Source of the DNA: a virus | Reading direction: 5' to 3' (one strand) | Virus record (IMG/VR): IMGVR_UViG_3300030019_000076 | Coordinates: 1-40,733 of that record | DNA length: 40,733 nt | Program-made: the position numbers and the translations under genes | Notes under the pieces: model-generated | Databases searched by the model: none | Seen by the model: only the letters and a program-made list of their open reading frames with translations | What the model was told of the DNA's origin: nothing | Shown: one piece after another, positions 1-6,920 of the stretch | Numbering within the stretch: the stretch's first letter is position 1 | Layout: every line of letters starts with the position of its first letter

Positions 1-147
1 GGTCTGCGCAGCTACCAGGGGAGACTCCTGCAGAGAGTCGACGAAGTCCACGTTCGGGAGCTCGCTAACCTCAAGCCCAGCAGTGTTGTAGACACTCTGC
101 TGGGTGAGCATCAGCTTGTGCAGCATCCTGGACAGCCGGGGCTTCTC
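1..147. repeat. Terminal overlap, left copy
   Basis: These 147 bases match 40587-40733 with one difference, C at 127 against T at 40713. The repeat lies wholly inside the portal gene and the reading frame continues across it. It is therefore best read as the overlap of a circular (permuted) assembly rather than a physical direct terminal repeat. Removing one copy leaves about 40,586 bases. The mismatch is silent (Arg AGG or AGA), which suggests a population variant. Confidence 0.9.
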
Positions 148-1398
148 GAGCCTGATCTTGCGGTTCCTCGTGCTGTAGGAGCGCGACTCCCGGGATCGGA
201 TCTCTGTAGCCGTCTGCGCCATCCCATCTGTGCCCTCGCCGAAGGTCTGAGCGCTGTACCCAGCGCTGCGGAGGATGACTTCCGTCAGTTCCTGAGCCAC
301 CCGGAGGTGGTCCTCTACTCGAATCTGGAACTGGTTCATCGTGATCTGGGCGTCCCCGTCTTCCGGAGCTGCCGAGCGGATGGGGACATATACCTCTCGG
401 TCCACATCAAACACAGACCCAGCCCCAGGCTTTCCGCTCGACAGCATGTACTCAGGGATGAAGATGCGGGACTTGGCGAGGCGCACATCGCGCATCAGGG
501 AGCTGTATGTCTCATCGAGTGCGTCCATCTCTCCCTCGACCCCATCCAGGTCGGACCTGCCGAGGTGCCTACCGAGGATGTCACCCCTCCACACTCGGTT
601 GGGGAGCTGGTTGGGGAAATACTCCACCAGGAGCCCCGGCGTGCGCCCCTCAACAACAGCTCCGTCAGCCCCGACCGAGAGCGCGAGCGCGGCCGTACTC
701 GGGTGATCTGTGAGCGGGATCTGCTGCCCGAGATTCCCCTCATCCCCCTGGTAGAGCCCATGCAGCACGATGCCGTTACCAGCCGAGTCGAGCTCATGCC
801 TCTCTAGGTGGCGTAGCAGCTCATTCCCGTTGCGCGCCACCACCTTCCAGAATGTGACTGCGATCAGGTTGTCCCAACGGAACTCAGGAAGCGCCATGTC
901 TGCGTCCACCGTCGTCAGGAAGACCTCGTTGGGTCGCGCCACACGGTCCCAAGTCACTCGGTGGTAGCGGCCTCCGAGGGCTGCTCCGATCTCCGCACCG
1001 ATCGCCATGACTGACTGGACTGGCTCCTGCTGCTCTTCAAGCCAAGCATTCGTCTCGATGCTATCAGTCGGCGACCGGAAGGTTGGGGGCTCTGCATACA
1101 GCAGGTCAGCGCTGGCCTGGCACACGTCGCTCGCAATCGGGACATGCAACTGGTCGGTCCGCTCCTGGTCTCCCGTCGGGTTCATCGGGCGTCCCCACCA
1201 GAAGCGCGCGATCGTCCCGACGACACCCCCTCGGAGTTGCGACGGCCTGGTGATGTTTCCGGAGAGCATTCCTCGCTGGTAGACGCCACGCAGCGCCTCG
1301 GGGGTGCCTGTGTACCAGGCGTCCCACTCAGCGATCTTCGGAGCGACTCTGGAGAGCGCCTTGGGCGGCCATTCGGTCCTGCTCTGAGGCAGCGGCAT
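1..1398 (-). CDS. Portal protein, N-terminal 466 codons (continues at 40437-40733)
   Basis: This is the portal protein, the dodecameric ring at the capsid vertex through which terminase pumps DNA. Translation from the ATG at 1398 stays open to the left edge and rejoins in frame at 40733, giving about 515 residues in all, normal for SPP1 Gp6-like portals. The segment DETYSSLMRDVRLAKSR followed by an IPEYML stretch is typical of actinophage portals of this type. AGGAGA lies about eight bases before the start, and the gene begins just after the large terminase stop. The family call rests on my own translation and on gene order. The exact SPP1-like subfamily is an inference. Confidence 0.88.
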   Translation of the reverse strand, partial: MPLPQSRTEWPPKALSRVAPKIAEWDAWYTGTPEALRGVYQRGMLSGNITRPSQLRGGVVGTIARFWWGRPMNPTGDQERTDQLHVPIASDVCQASADLLYAEPPTFRSPTDSIETNAWLEEQQEPVQSVMAIGAEIGAALGGRYHRVTWDRVARPNEVFLTTVDADMALPEFRWDNLIAVTFWKVVARNGNELLRHLERHELDSAGNGIVLHGLYQGDEGNLGQQIPLTDHPSTAALALSVGADGAVVEGRTPGLLVEYFPNQLPNRVWRGDILGRHLGRSDLDGVEGEMDALDETYSSLMRDVRLAKSRIFIPEYMLSSGKPGAGSVFDVDREVYVPIRSAAPEDGDAQITMNQFQIRVEDHLRVAQELTEVILRSAGYSAQTFGEGTDGMAQTATEIRSRESRSYSTRNRKIRLEKPRLSRMLHKLMLTQQSVYNTAGLEVSELPNVDFVDSLQESPLVAAQT

Positions 1399-1408
1399 AT
1401 CTGGTCTC

Positions 1409-2707
1409 CTACTCGGTGTCGGAGCCGGGGGCCTCCAGGGACGCCAGCGCCATCGGGATCTCGGTCACCCAGTCCAGCCGGGTTGTGAATACAGCGTAGC
1501 GCAGAGCGTCAACCTCATCGTCGTTCTCCTTGACGGGCGCGTCCTCGCCGCGAGATGTGGCCTTCTCATCCCATACGTACCCAGGGATCCGATCCACCAG
1601 ATGCTCGCACTCTGCTGCCACCACGAGTTTGTCGGTCGCCAGCAACCCAGCGATGGTGCGGATACCAGCGAGGACCGACTTGTGAGCGTTACGCACACCT
1701 GGAAGTCCATCGTGTGACAGTTGGTTGCGGAAGCTCGCTGCTGCTGAGTCCACGGCGATCCACTCAGGCTCCCGCCACTTGTCTATCGGCTGTGCGGCGA
1801 GCCACTTCTGCAGAGCCTTGGACTGCTCTGGCTGCGTGGCCTTGCCTGGGGCCCACTCAGACAGCACCCAGAGCCTGCCCTTGGCCAGCCCCAGCAGGTA
1901 CCCCCGAGTCTCGTGCGTGTCTCCGTAGTCGACCCCAACGGCGAGCACCCGGTCCATCGGTGGGAAGGTTGCGTTGCTGGCGACGTGTCGCTCTGGGTCC
2001 CAGATGTCATAGATCGCCCCAGCTGCCTGCACCCACTCACCAAGGATGAACCGCCGATACCACAGACCGACGTACTCCCTGCAGATCTGAGCCACGTAAA
2101 CAGGGTCGAGGTGAGCATTGTCGGTCAGTTTGAATCGGAAGACTCGGTATCCGAGCTCGTCCGCTCTTGCGATGACTGACTTGCGCAACCAGTGGGATGG
2201 GCCGTCAGGGTTGGTAGTAGCAAACAGCCTCGCCCCTGGCACCGACATACGTCCGAGCAGCTGCGTCCAAAAAGCCTCGGACACCAGAGTCGCCTCGTCA
2301 ACGTATGCCCCGACGACGGTCAGGCCTCGCAGCACCATCTCAGCACGGGCGTCAGACGCACCCAGGATGTGCACTGTCCGACCGAGGATGCGCCCTGTTG
2401 GTGCTCCTGGGGTATAGGCGATGTGCTTGCTCGCAAAGCCAAACAGCGACAGATCCTGCAGAGGACCGAACACGTTGCGAGCCACCGAGTCCCTTGTGCG
2501 GCCGATGATGACCAGCTCTCCTCCTCGAGGAGCGTGGATAACATAGAGCAACCAGGCCAACAGGCTAGCGATGGTCTTACCGCTACGGATGGATCCAGTC
2601 CAGAGGTTCACACGCGCGGTCGCTCGAGCGATCGACATAACCTGCTTGGGGGACAGCCCGGCCATGACGGCTGAGATGACAGCTGTCCCGAGGACGATCG
2701 CGGTCAC
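1409..2707 (-). CDS. terL: Terminase large subunit
   Basis: This is the ATPase-nuclease that cuts concatemeric DNA and drives it into the prohead. The 432-residue protein has a Walker A motif GSIRSGKT at residues 38-45 and a Walker B-like VVGAYVDEAT ending near residue 140. A C-terminal nuclease half has acidic clusters in GVDYGDTH and DEVDALRYA. Length and motif order fit the terminase large-subunit superfamily. The GTG start at 2707 overlaps the small-subunit stop (GTGA), so the two are coupled. The portal follows after a 10-base gap. Confidence 0.95.
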   Translation of the reverse strand: MTAIVLGTAVISAVMAGLSPKQVMSIARATARVNLWTGSIRSGKTIASLLAWLLYVIHAPRGGELVIIGRTRDSVARNVFGPLQDLSLFGFASKHIAYTPGAPTGRILGRTVHILGASDARAEMVLRGLTVVGAYVDEATLVSEAFWTQLLGRMSVPGARLFATTNPDGPSHWLRKSVIARADELGYRVFRFKLTDNAHLDPVYVAQICREYVGLWYRRFILGEWVQAAGAIYDIWDPERHVASNATFPPMDRVLAVGVDYGDTHETRGYLLGLAKGRLWVLSEWAPGKATQPEQSKALQKWLAAQPIDKWREPEWIAVDSAAASFRNQLSHDGLPGVRNAHKSVLAGIRTIAGLLATDKLVVAAECEHLVDRIPGYVWDEKATSRGEDAPVKENDDEVDALRYAVFTTRLDWVTEIPMALASLEAPGSDTE

Positions 2708-3210
2708 AGTATTGAGTCCATCTCATCCGCTGCTGCCTTGATCGCATCAGCGATCTTGTCGAGCAGCCCGGCAGCGTCTGCTACACCCTGGTCGGCGTCC
2801 ATCTTCTCGATCTTCTCGATGGTGCTGACGCCGACCTGCATCGCCTGGACGAGCCGGAGCTGGTCGGCGATGGGCGGCTGGTCGATCACGGCCTCCTCGA
2901 AGGTGTTGTCCTTGCCTCCGAAGTTGTACACAGTCACCGGACGGAACATCTGTTGCTTCAGCCTCTCGAGGTCCGTCATCAGCTCCTCAGAGAAGCGCGC
3001 ACGCCGGGCGCGAAGGTCGGCCTGCTGTGCCTTGGTTGCAGCCATCGGCACGTCCCGGTTCCAACTCAAACCGAGAGCCTTGGCATGGTCCTTCACCACG
3101 GACTCGTTGCGGCCCATGGCCTTAGCTGTCTGGCTGATGCTCTTGCCGAGGGCAACAGCTCGCCGGAGATCTGCGTCGTCATCTGGGGTCCACGCTCTAC
3201 GTGCGACCAT
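2704..3210 (-). CDS. terS: Terminase small subunit (HTH)
   Basis: This is the putative DNA-recognition subunit of terminase, 168 residues. The N-terminal 50 residues look like a Myb/SANT-like or sigma-type helix-turn-helix, with WTPDDDADLRRAVALG followed by SISQTAKAMGRNESVVKDHA. The remainder is helical and includes a probable oligomerisation segment rich in Ile, Glu and Lys. AGGAGG lies six bases before the ATG. It is the first gene of the leftward late arm and lies directly beside the divergent regulatory region. The call rests on position and the HTH rather than on strong sequence conservation. Confidence 0.82.
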   Translation of the reverse strand: MVARRAWTPDDDADLRRAVALGKSISQTAKAMGRNESVVKDHAKALGLSWNRDVPMAATKAQQADLRARRARFSEELMTDLERLKQQMFRPVTVYNFGGKDNTFEEAVIDQPPIADQLRLVQAMQVGVSTIEKIEKMDADQGVADAAGLLDKIADAIKAAADEMDSIL

Positions 3211-3314
3211 GAGGGCCTCCTGGGCTCGAACCTACGCGTGCGATCAAACGCTCAGGTGCATCCTACCGTGTCAGCCGTTCGACCCAGCTACCGAAACATC
3301 GGTTGACCTCGGTG

Positions 3315-3622
3315 CGTTATTTGACCCGTAATTTGATCACTGAAAACGTAACTTGATGGCGTTATTTGAGTGGCCCGTTATTTGAAAACCTCAGGTGCTC
3401 TATACAGATCTGAGGGTATCTGAGGGTTTGCGCTGGTCGTTAGAGGGTAGAGCCAGCAGACGAGTGAGGGTAGGTGAGGGTAACTGCCGTTATTTGACTC
3501 CAGAACGTACCCTCAGATCCGTCATCCCGTTTTCGGACGAACCCTCCCCCGACCAGCGCGTACCCTCCGATACCCTCAGATCTCACGTTCTAAGTTAAGG
3601 GTTTCCAAATAACCAAATAACG
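3315..3622. repeat. CGTTATTTGA-like motif array
   Basis: Exact CGTTATTTGA copies lie at 3315-3324, 3360-3369, 3376-3385 and 3488-3497. Variants CGTAATTTGA and CGTAACTTGA lie at 3327-3336 and 3347-3356. Inverted near-copies CCAAATAACC and CCAAATAACG lie at 3605-3614 and 3613-3622 and overlap by two bases. The first five starts are spaced 12, 20, 13 and 16 bases apart. This is a candidate binding array for a replication or regulatory protein. Confidence 0.85.
3406..3583. repeat. Long imperfect inverted repeat (34-base arms)
   Basis: The left arm (3406-3439) and right arm (3550-3583) are reverse complements with three mismatches. Each carries two tandem GAGGGTA-type units followed by a GCGCTGGTCG block. 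The 110-base interior adds further GAGGGTA units on the left (3443-3482) and TACCCTC-type units on the right (3508-3515), preserving the symmetry. The centre coincides with the CGTTATTTGA copy at 3488-3497. Confidence 0.88.
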
Positions 3623-3719
3623 GGGTAACGGGTTAGAGGTTCTATAGCGCAGCATCCGGATACTAATCTCTGCCAGTAGTAGAGCCAGCGTGGGTGGGCT
3701 CTCCGCGTAGCCTGGAGCC

Positions 3720-4001
3720 ATGGCCTTGGAGCGGGATCTTGAGCGACTCTTCTATGACAGTGCGCGGCGGGCAGGAGGGCTGCCGTACAAGCTCGTCCCC
3801 TCGCACGCAGGCCTCCCGGACAGGTTCGTGCTGTGGCCGGGAGGCCGCGTGACGTTCGTGGAGCTGAAGACAGAGACAGGCCAGCTCAGCGCCATCCAGC
3901 GAGAGATCCACAGACGCTGGGCTGAGTTGGGAACAACGGTTACCGTGCTGTATGGCGCGGCCCAGATCAGAGCCTGGGTCAGTGCCCAGGCCCTACTATG
4001 A
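3720..4001 (+). CDS. VRR-NUC nuclease
   Basis: This is a small PD-(D/E)XK nuclease of the VRR-NUC type, a family found as stand-alone phage enzymes and in FAN1, and thought to cut branched DNA. The 93-residue protein has the core GLPDRFVLW, then VTFVELK, placing the likely metal ligands at D34, E48 and K50. The following segment TGQLSAIQREIHRRW is typical of the family. It is the first gene of the rightward arm, and GGAG lies just before the ATG. A resolvase role in replication or recombination is inferred from the family and its helicase neighbour. Confidence 0.88.
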   Translation: MALERDLERLFYDSARRAGGLPYKLVPSHAGLPDRFVLWPGGRVTFVELKTETGQLSAIQREIHRRWAELGTTVTVLYGAAQIRAWVSAQALL

Positions 4002-4015
4002 CCAGAGGAGTGAAG

Positions 4016-4474
4016 ATGACCCTGAAGGATCAAGCACGAGCCCTAGCACGTGGCTCCCGACAGGCAGCACTCATTGAGGAGCTGCTGAGCGGGCCAAACG
4101 TCCCGGTGTACGGAGTGAACCCCACACCCAGCGTCCACACAGCGCTGGTTGGAGAGGCTCGTCTCCCCTGGAAGAGCTGGCAGGGGCTGCGCAAGCGGCT
4201 GAAAGACGCTGGGTTTCGCGTCCAACCGAATCGCAACCCGCCATCGTTGACACTCTGGCCACCAGTGAGCCCCTATGCGGAGCCATGCGTGCTCCCAGGA
4301 GTGCGTGTGTTCGAGGCTTCTTGGCTGCCTAGGCTCAGCCAGACGCACTTCCTCATCAAGGATGAGGGCAAGTTAGAGCGTGTGGTAGAGCACACCGCTG
4401 TGGAAGACGGCCGTATGTGGGTGTCTCCAGCGCTAGGCTCCGCTCTCCAGGACGAACAGGACCAGCTGCTGTGA
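4016..4474 (+). CDS. Hypothetical protein
   Basis: I do not recognise this 152-residue protein. Its N-terminal half is basic, with ARALARGSRQAALIEELLSG followed by a stretch rich in Trp, Arg and Lys. This could be a winged-helix-like DNA-binding segment, but no clear motif is visible. I chose the ATG at 4016 because GAGGAG precedes it. An in-frame ATG at 3998 overlaps the nuclease stop (ATGA) but has no good ribosome site. The stop overlaps the GTG of the next small gene, so it belongs to the early operon. Confidence 0.72.
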   Translation: MTLKDQARALARGSRQAALIEELLSGPNVPVYGVNPTPSVHTALVGEARLPWKSWQGLRKRLKDAGFRVQPNRNPPSLTLWPPVSPYAEPCVLPGVRVFEASWLPRLSQTHFLIKDEGKLERVVEHTAVEDGRMWVSPALGSALQDEQDQLL

Positions 4475-4632
4475 AGCCCCAATGCCGCTGCACCAGTTCT
4501 GCTGGAACGCGTAAGATCAACTTCCGCACCAGGCAGCGCGCGGTCACTGTGGCCCTTCAGCGCGGCTGGGACCCGCACACCTACCGCTGCCCCACTACCT
4601 CTGGCTGGCACCTGACCAAAGGGAACCGATGA
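4471..4632 (+). CDS. Small Cys-containing protein
   Basis: This is a 53-residue basic protein starting at the GTG that overlaps the previous stop (GTGA) and ending in ATGA with the helicase start. It begins KPQCRCTSS and ends YRCPTTSGWHLTKGNR. That layout resembles small phage zinc-ribbon-like proteins with a GWHLT ending, although here the second Cys pair is incomplete (only one Cys near the end). Tight coupling on both sides supports it as a real gene. Its function is unknown. Confidence 0.68.
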   Translation: MKPQCRCTSSAGTRKINFRTRQRAVTVALQRGWDPHTYRCPTTSGWHLTKGNR

Positions 4633-5957
4633 AGCTCCATGACTACCAGCATGTTGCTGTGGAGTTCCTACGTGCTCGGGGTAGGGCAGGCCTGTTCATT
4701 GACATGGGGCTGGGTAAGACGGCCGTGTGTCTCACCGCGCTGGAGCCGCGCCACCTGCCAGCTCTCGTGGTGGCACCCAAGCGCGTTGCCGAGAATGTCT
4801 GGCAGGAGGAGCGTGACCTCTGGCGCCCGGACCTGTCCATCGGGATCGCCATGGGCACCCCGCAGCAGCGCGCTGCCGTCCTGGACGCGGGCCACGACAT
4901 CACCGTCATCGGCCGCGACAATATCAAGGACATCGTCGGGCGTGACCACTTCTACCGGACGCTGATCATTGACGAGCTGAGCGGATTCAAAGATCAGTCC
5001 AGTGCCCGATTCAAGACGATGAGGCGCTGGACTCCGAAGTACGTCTGGGGGCTGACTGGGACACCCGTGCCCAACGGCCTGCTCGACCTCTGGCCTCAGA
5101 TGTTTCTGCTCGACCGTGGAGCCCGTCTCGGCAAGACCGTCTCGGCCTACAGGAGCCGGTACTTCCTGGTGGCCAACACGCTGCCCACTGGGGTCGTCAT
5201 CGAGTGGGCGCTCCGCCCCGAAGCGGAAGCAGCCATCCACCGAAAGATCGATGACATCGCGCTGAGCATGGAGACGGAAGGGCGTGTCGAGGTTCCGGAA
5301 CTGAGGTTCAACCAGGTCGACGTCCCCATGCTGCCTACAATACGCAGGGCCTACCGGGACTTCAAGAGGGACCTACTAGTCAACCTGCAGGATCTCGGGC
5401 TAGGGGAGGAGACACACACAGCTGCTAACAATGCGATCATCGGCAACAAGTTGCAGCAGATCTCGAGTGGAGCCCTGTACTCGGACAGCCTCGAGCGGAC
5501 CTACACAGTACTACACCATGAGAAGATCAGGGCTTGCCGAGAGATCGTTGATGGCACCGGGTCACCCACGCTCATCTTCTACCGATACCAGTTCGAGCTT
5601 GACATGCTCCGAGGCGAGTTCAAGGGTCAACTCTTCACCCCGGCGACCCCGAACCTGCAACGTGAGTGGAACGCAGGCAACATCCCCATCCTCGCAGCGC
5701 ACCCAGCAAGCATCGGGCACGGGCTCAACCTGCAGAAGGGACCCGGCCGAACCATAATCTGGGCGACCCCAACCTGGTCGCTGGAGGAGTGGCAGCAGGG
5801 GAATAAGCGGCTGGCGCGGCAAGGGTCACAGCACCCCTGGGTTATGGTGCACATGCTCGTGAGCCCGAAGACTGTTGACGGGCTGGTGTACAGGGCCCTT
5901 CTGGAGAAGGACATGGAGCAGCTCAGACTACTAGAGCACTTGGAGAGTCCACTGTGA
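4629..5957 (+). CDS. SNF2-type superfamily 2 helicase
   Basis: This is an ATP-dependent DNA translocase or helicase, 442 residues. The visible SF2 motifs are GLGKT at residues 27-31 (motif I), DELS at 115-118 (motif II) and LTGTPVPN from 142 (motif III). In the second domain are GHGLNLQ (motif V) and QGNKRLARQGSQ (motif VI). The last two are characteristic of SNF2-like phage helicases found beside VRR-NUC genes. ATGA and GTGA overlaps link it to both neighbours. A role in replication or recombination is likely, but the substrate cannot be told from sequence. Confidence 0.92.
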   Translation: MKLHDYQHVAVEFLRARGRAGLFIDMGLGKTAVCLTALEPRHLPALVVAPKRVAENVWQEERDLWRPDLSIGIAMGTPQQRAAVLDAGHDITVIGRDNIKDIVGRDHFYRTLIIDELSGFKDQSSARFKTMRRWTPKYVWGLTGTPVPNGLLDLWPQMFLLDRGARLGKTVSAYRSRYFLVANTLPTGVVIEWALRPEAEAAIHRKIDDIALSMETEGRVEVPELRFNQVDVPMLPTIRRAYRDFKRDLLVNLQDLGLGEETHTAANNAIIGNKLQQISSGALYSDSLERTYTVLHHEKIRACREIVDGTGSPTLIFYRYQFELDMLRGEFKGQLFTPATPNLQREWNAGNIPILAAHPASIGHGLNLQKGPGRTIIWATPTWSLEEWQQGNKRLARQGSQHPWVMVHMLVSPKTVDGLVYRALLEKDMEQLRLLEHLESPL

Positions 5958-6673
5958 GCCGCCTACGTCCCTTCTTCCCATACTTCGGTGGAAAGTGGCG
6001 CATCGCCCCCCGCTACCCTGCTCCCAGGCATACCCTCATCGTGGAGCCGTTCGCCGGAGCTGCAGGATACGCGCTGTCCCACCACATGCACGACGTCCTC
6101 CTGTCCGACCTGGACCAGCGCGTGGTCGGGGCGTGGAACTACCTCATCACGACCCCAAGCGAGGAGATCGCTCGGTTGCCGCTGTACGACGGCACTTGGA
6201 ACACCATCTACGACCTGGACATCAGCCAGGAGGCTCAGTGGCTCATCGGGTGGTGGATGAACAAGGGAGCCGGGGGTATCTCACCCAGCAAGTGGATGCG
6301 GGAGTCGGCCAACCTAGGTGAGAACTACTGGGGGCCAGGCATCCGCGATCGCCTCACGCGGCAGGCCGACGAGATCCGCCACTGGAAGGTGCTCCATGGC
6401 TCATACGCGGACCTGGAGAACCTGGAAGCGACGTGGTTCGTCGACCCGCCGTACCAGATCGCTGGCAAGGGTTACCGGCACCACTCGGTGGACTTGAAGC
6501 ACCTGGCCGAGTGGTGCCGGGAGCGAGAAGGCCAGACCATCGTGTGTGAGAACATGGGTGCCGACTGGCTCCCATTCCAGCACTTCTTCGATGCGAAGGG
6601 TGCAGCCGGGGCCACCCGCACTGGCGTGTCGAAGGAGGCCGTCTGGTATGGCCCTGGAGGGGATCTAATCTGA
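5954..6673 (+). CDS. Dam-like DNA adenine methylase (D12 class)
   Basis: This is a putative N6-adenine methyltransferase of the D12/Dam class, 239 residues. PYFGGKWRIA (residues 9-18) matches the family N-terminal motif, EPFAGAAG (31-38) is the AdoMet-binding FxGxG motif, and DPPY (164-167) is the catalytic motif. The target sequence cannot be read from the protein, and GATC is only the commonest for the family. The GTG start overlaps the helicase stop. It could protect phage DNA from restriction or mark replicated DNA. Both roles are inferred. Confidence 0.9.
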   Translation: MSRLRPFFPYFGGKWRIAPRYPAPRHTLIVEPFAGAAGYALSHHMHDVLLSDLDQRVVGAWNYLITTPSEEIARLPLYDGTWNTIYDLDISQEAQWLIGWWMNKGAGGISPSKWMRESANLGENYWGPGIRDRLTRQADEIRHWKVLHGSYADLENLEATWFVDPPYQIAGKGYRHHSVDLKHLAEWCREREGQTIVCENMGADWLPFQHFFDAKGAAGATRTGVSKEAVWYGPGGDLI

Positions 6674-6900
6674 TGCCGATCTACAACGATCAATTCATCC
6701 TGCCTGCTGTGCTGGAGGGGCGCTGCGCCAAACCAGATTGCATCAATCACATGGGGCTGAGGAAGGGGAGCCTAGTAGTGAGCACCCTGGTTGGCATCTA
6801 CCACACGCCGTGCCTGCCCCGGGAGATGGAGGACTCTACAGGATGCTGGCAGTGCGGGGAACGACACCCGCAGCCCTATGATGGCTCGTGCTTGCTATGA
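6673..6900 (+). CDS. Small Cys-rich protein
   Basis: I do not recognise this 75-residue protein. It has a CAKPDC pair, a lone Cys in HTPCLP, and CWQCGERHP followed by a final Cys, so it probably binds zinc. The ATG shares a base with the methylase stop. Its own stop lies just before the primase, where ATGA offers a possible overlapping start. Its place inside the replication operon suggests a DNA- or protein-binding accessory role, but that is a guess. Confidence 0.75.
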   Translation: MPIYNDQFILPAVLEGRCAKPDCINHMGLRKGSLVVSTLVGIYHTPCLPREMEDSTGCWQCGERHPQPYDGSCLL

Positions 6901-6920
6901 CCCCCAGGGAGGAACCACCC

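Larger units (their letters stand above)
3211..3719. promoter_or_regulatory. Divergent intergenic region, candidate origin or operator complex
   Basis: These 509 bases hold no convincing gene and separate the leftward late arm from the rightward early arm. They are richer in A and T than the rest and contain six direct and two inverted copies of a CGTTATTTGA-like motif, plus many GAGGGTA or TACCCTC units. The latter are arranged as a long dyad centred near 3494, where one CGTTATTTGA copy sits. Such layouts occur at replication origins (iterons) and at multi-operator control regions. Promoters for both arms must lie here, but I cannot place a consensus -35/-10 pair with confidence. Confidence 0.7.

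Noticed and set aside
1-147. Physical direct terminal repeat of the virion DNA
   Set aside because: The repeat lies inside the portal gene, and the frame continues through it. Assembly overlap of a circular map explains it more simply.
3211-3719. Phage attachment site
   Set aside because: No integrase or repressor gene is present, and the motif arrangement fits an origin or operator array better.
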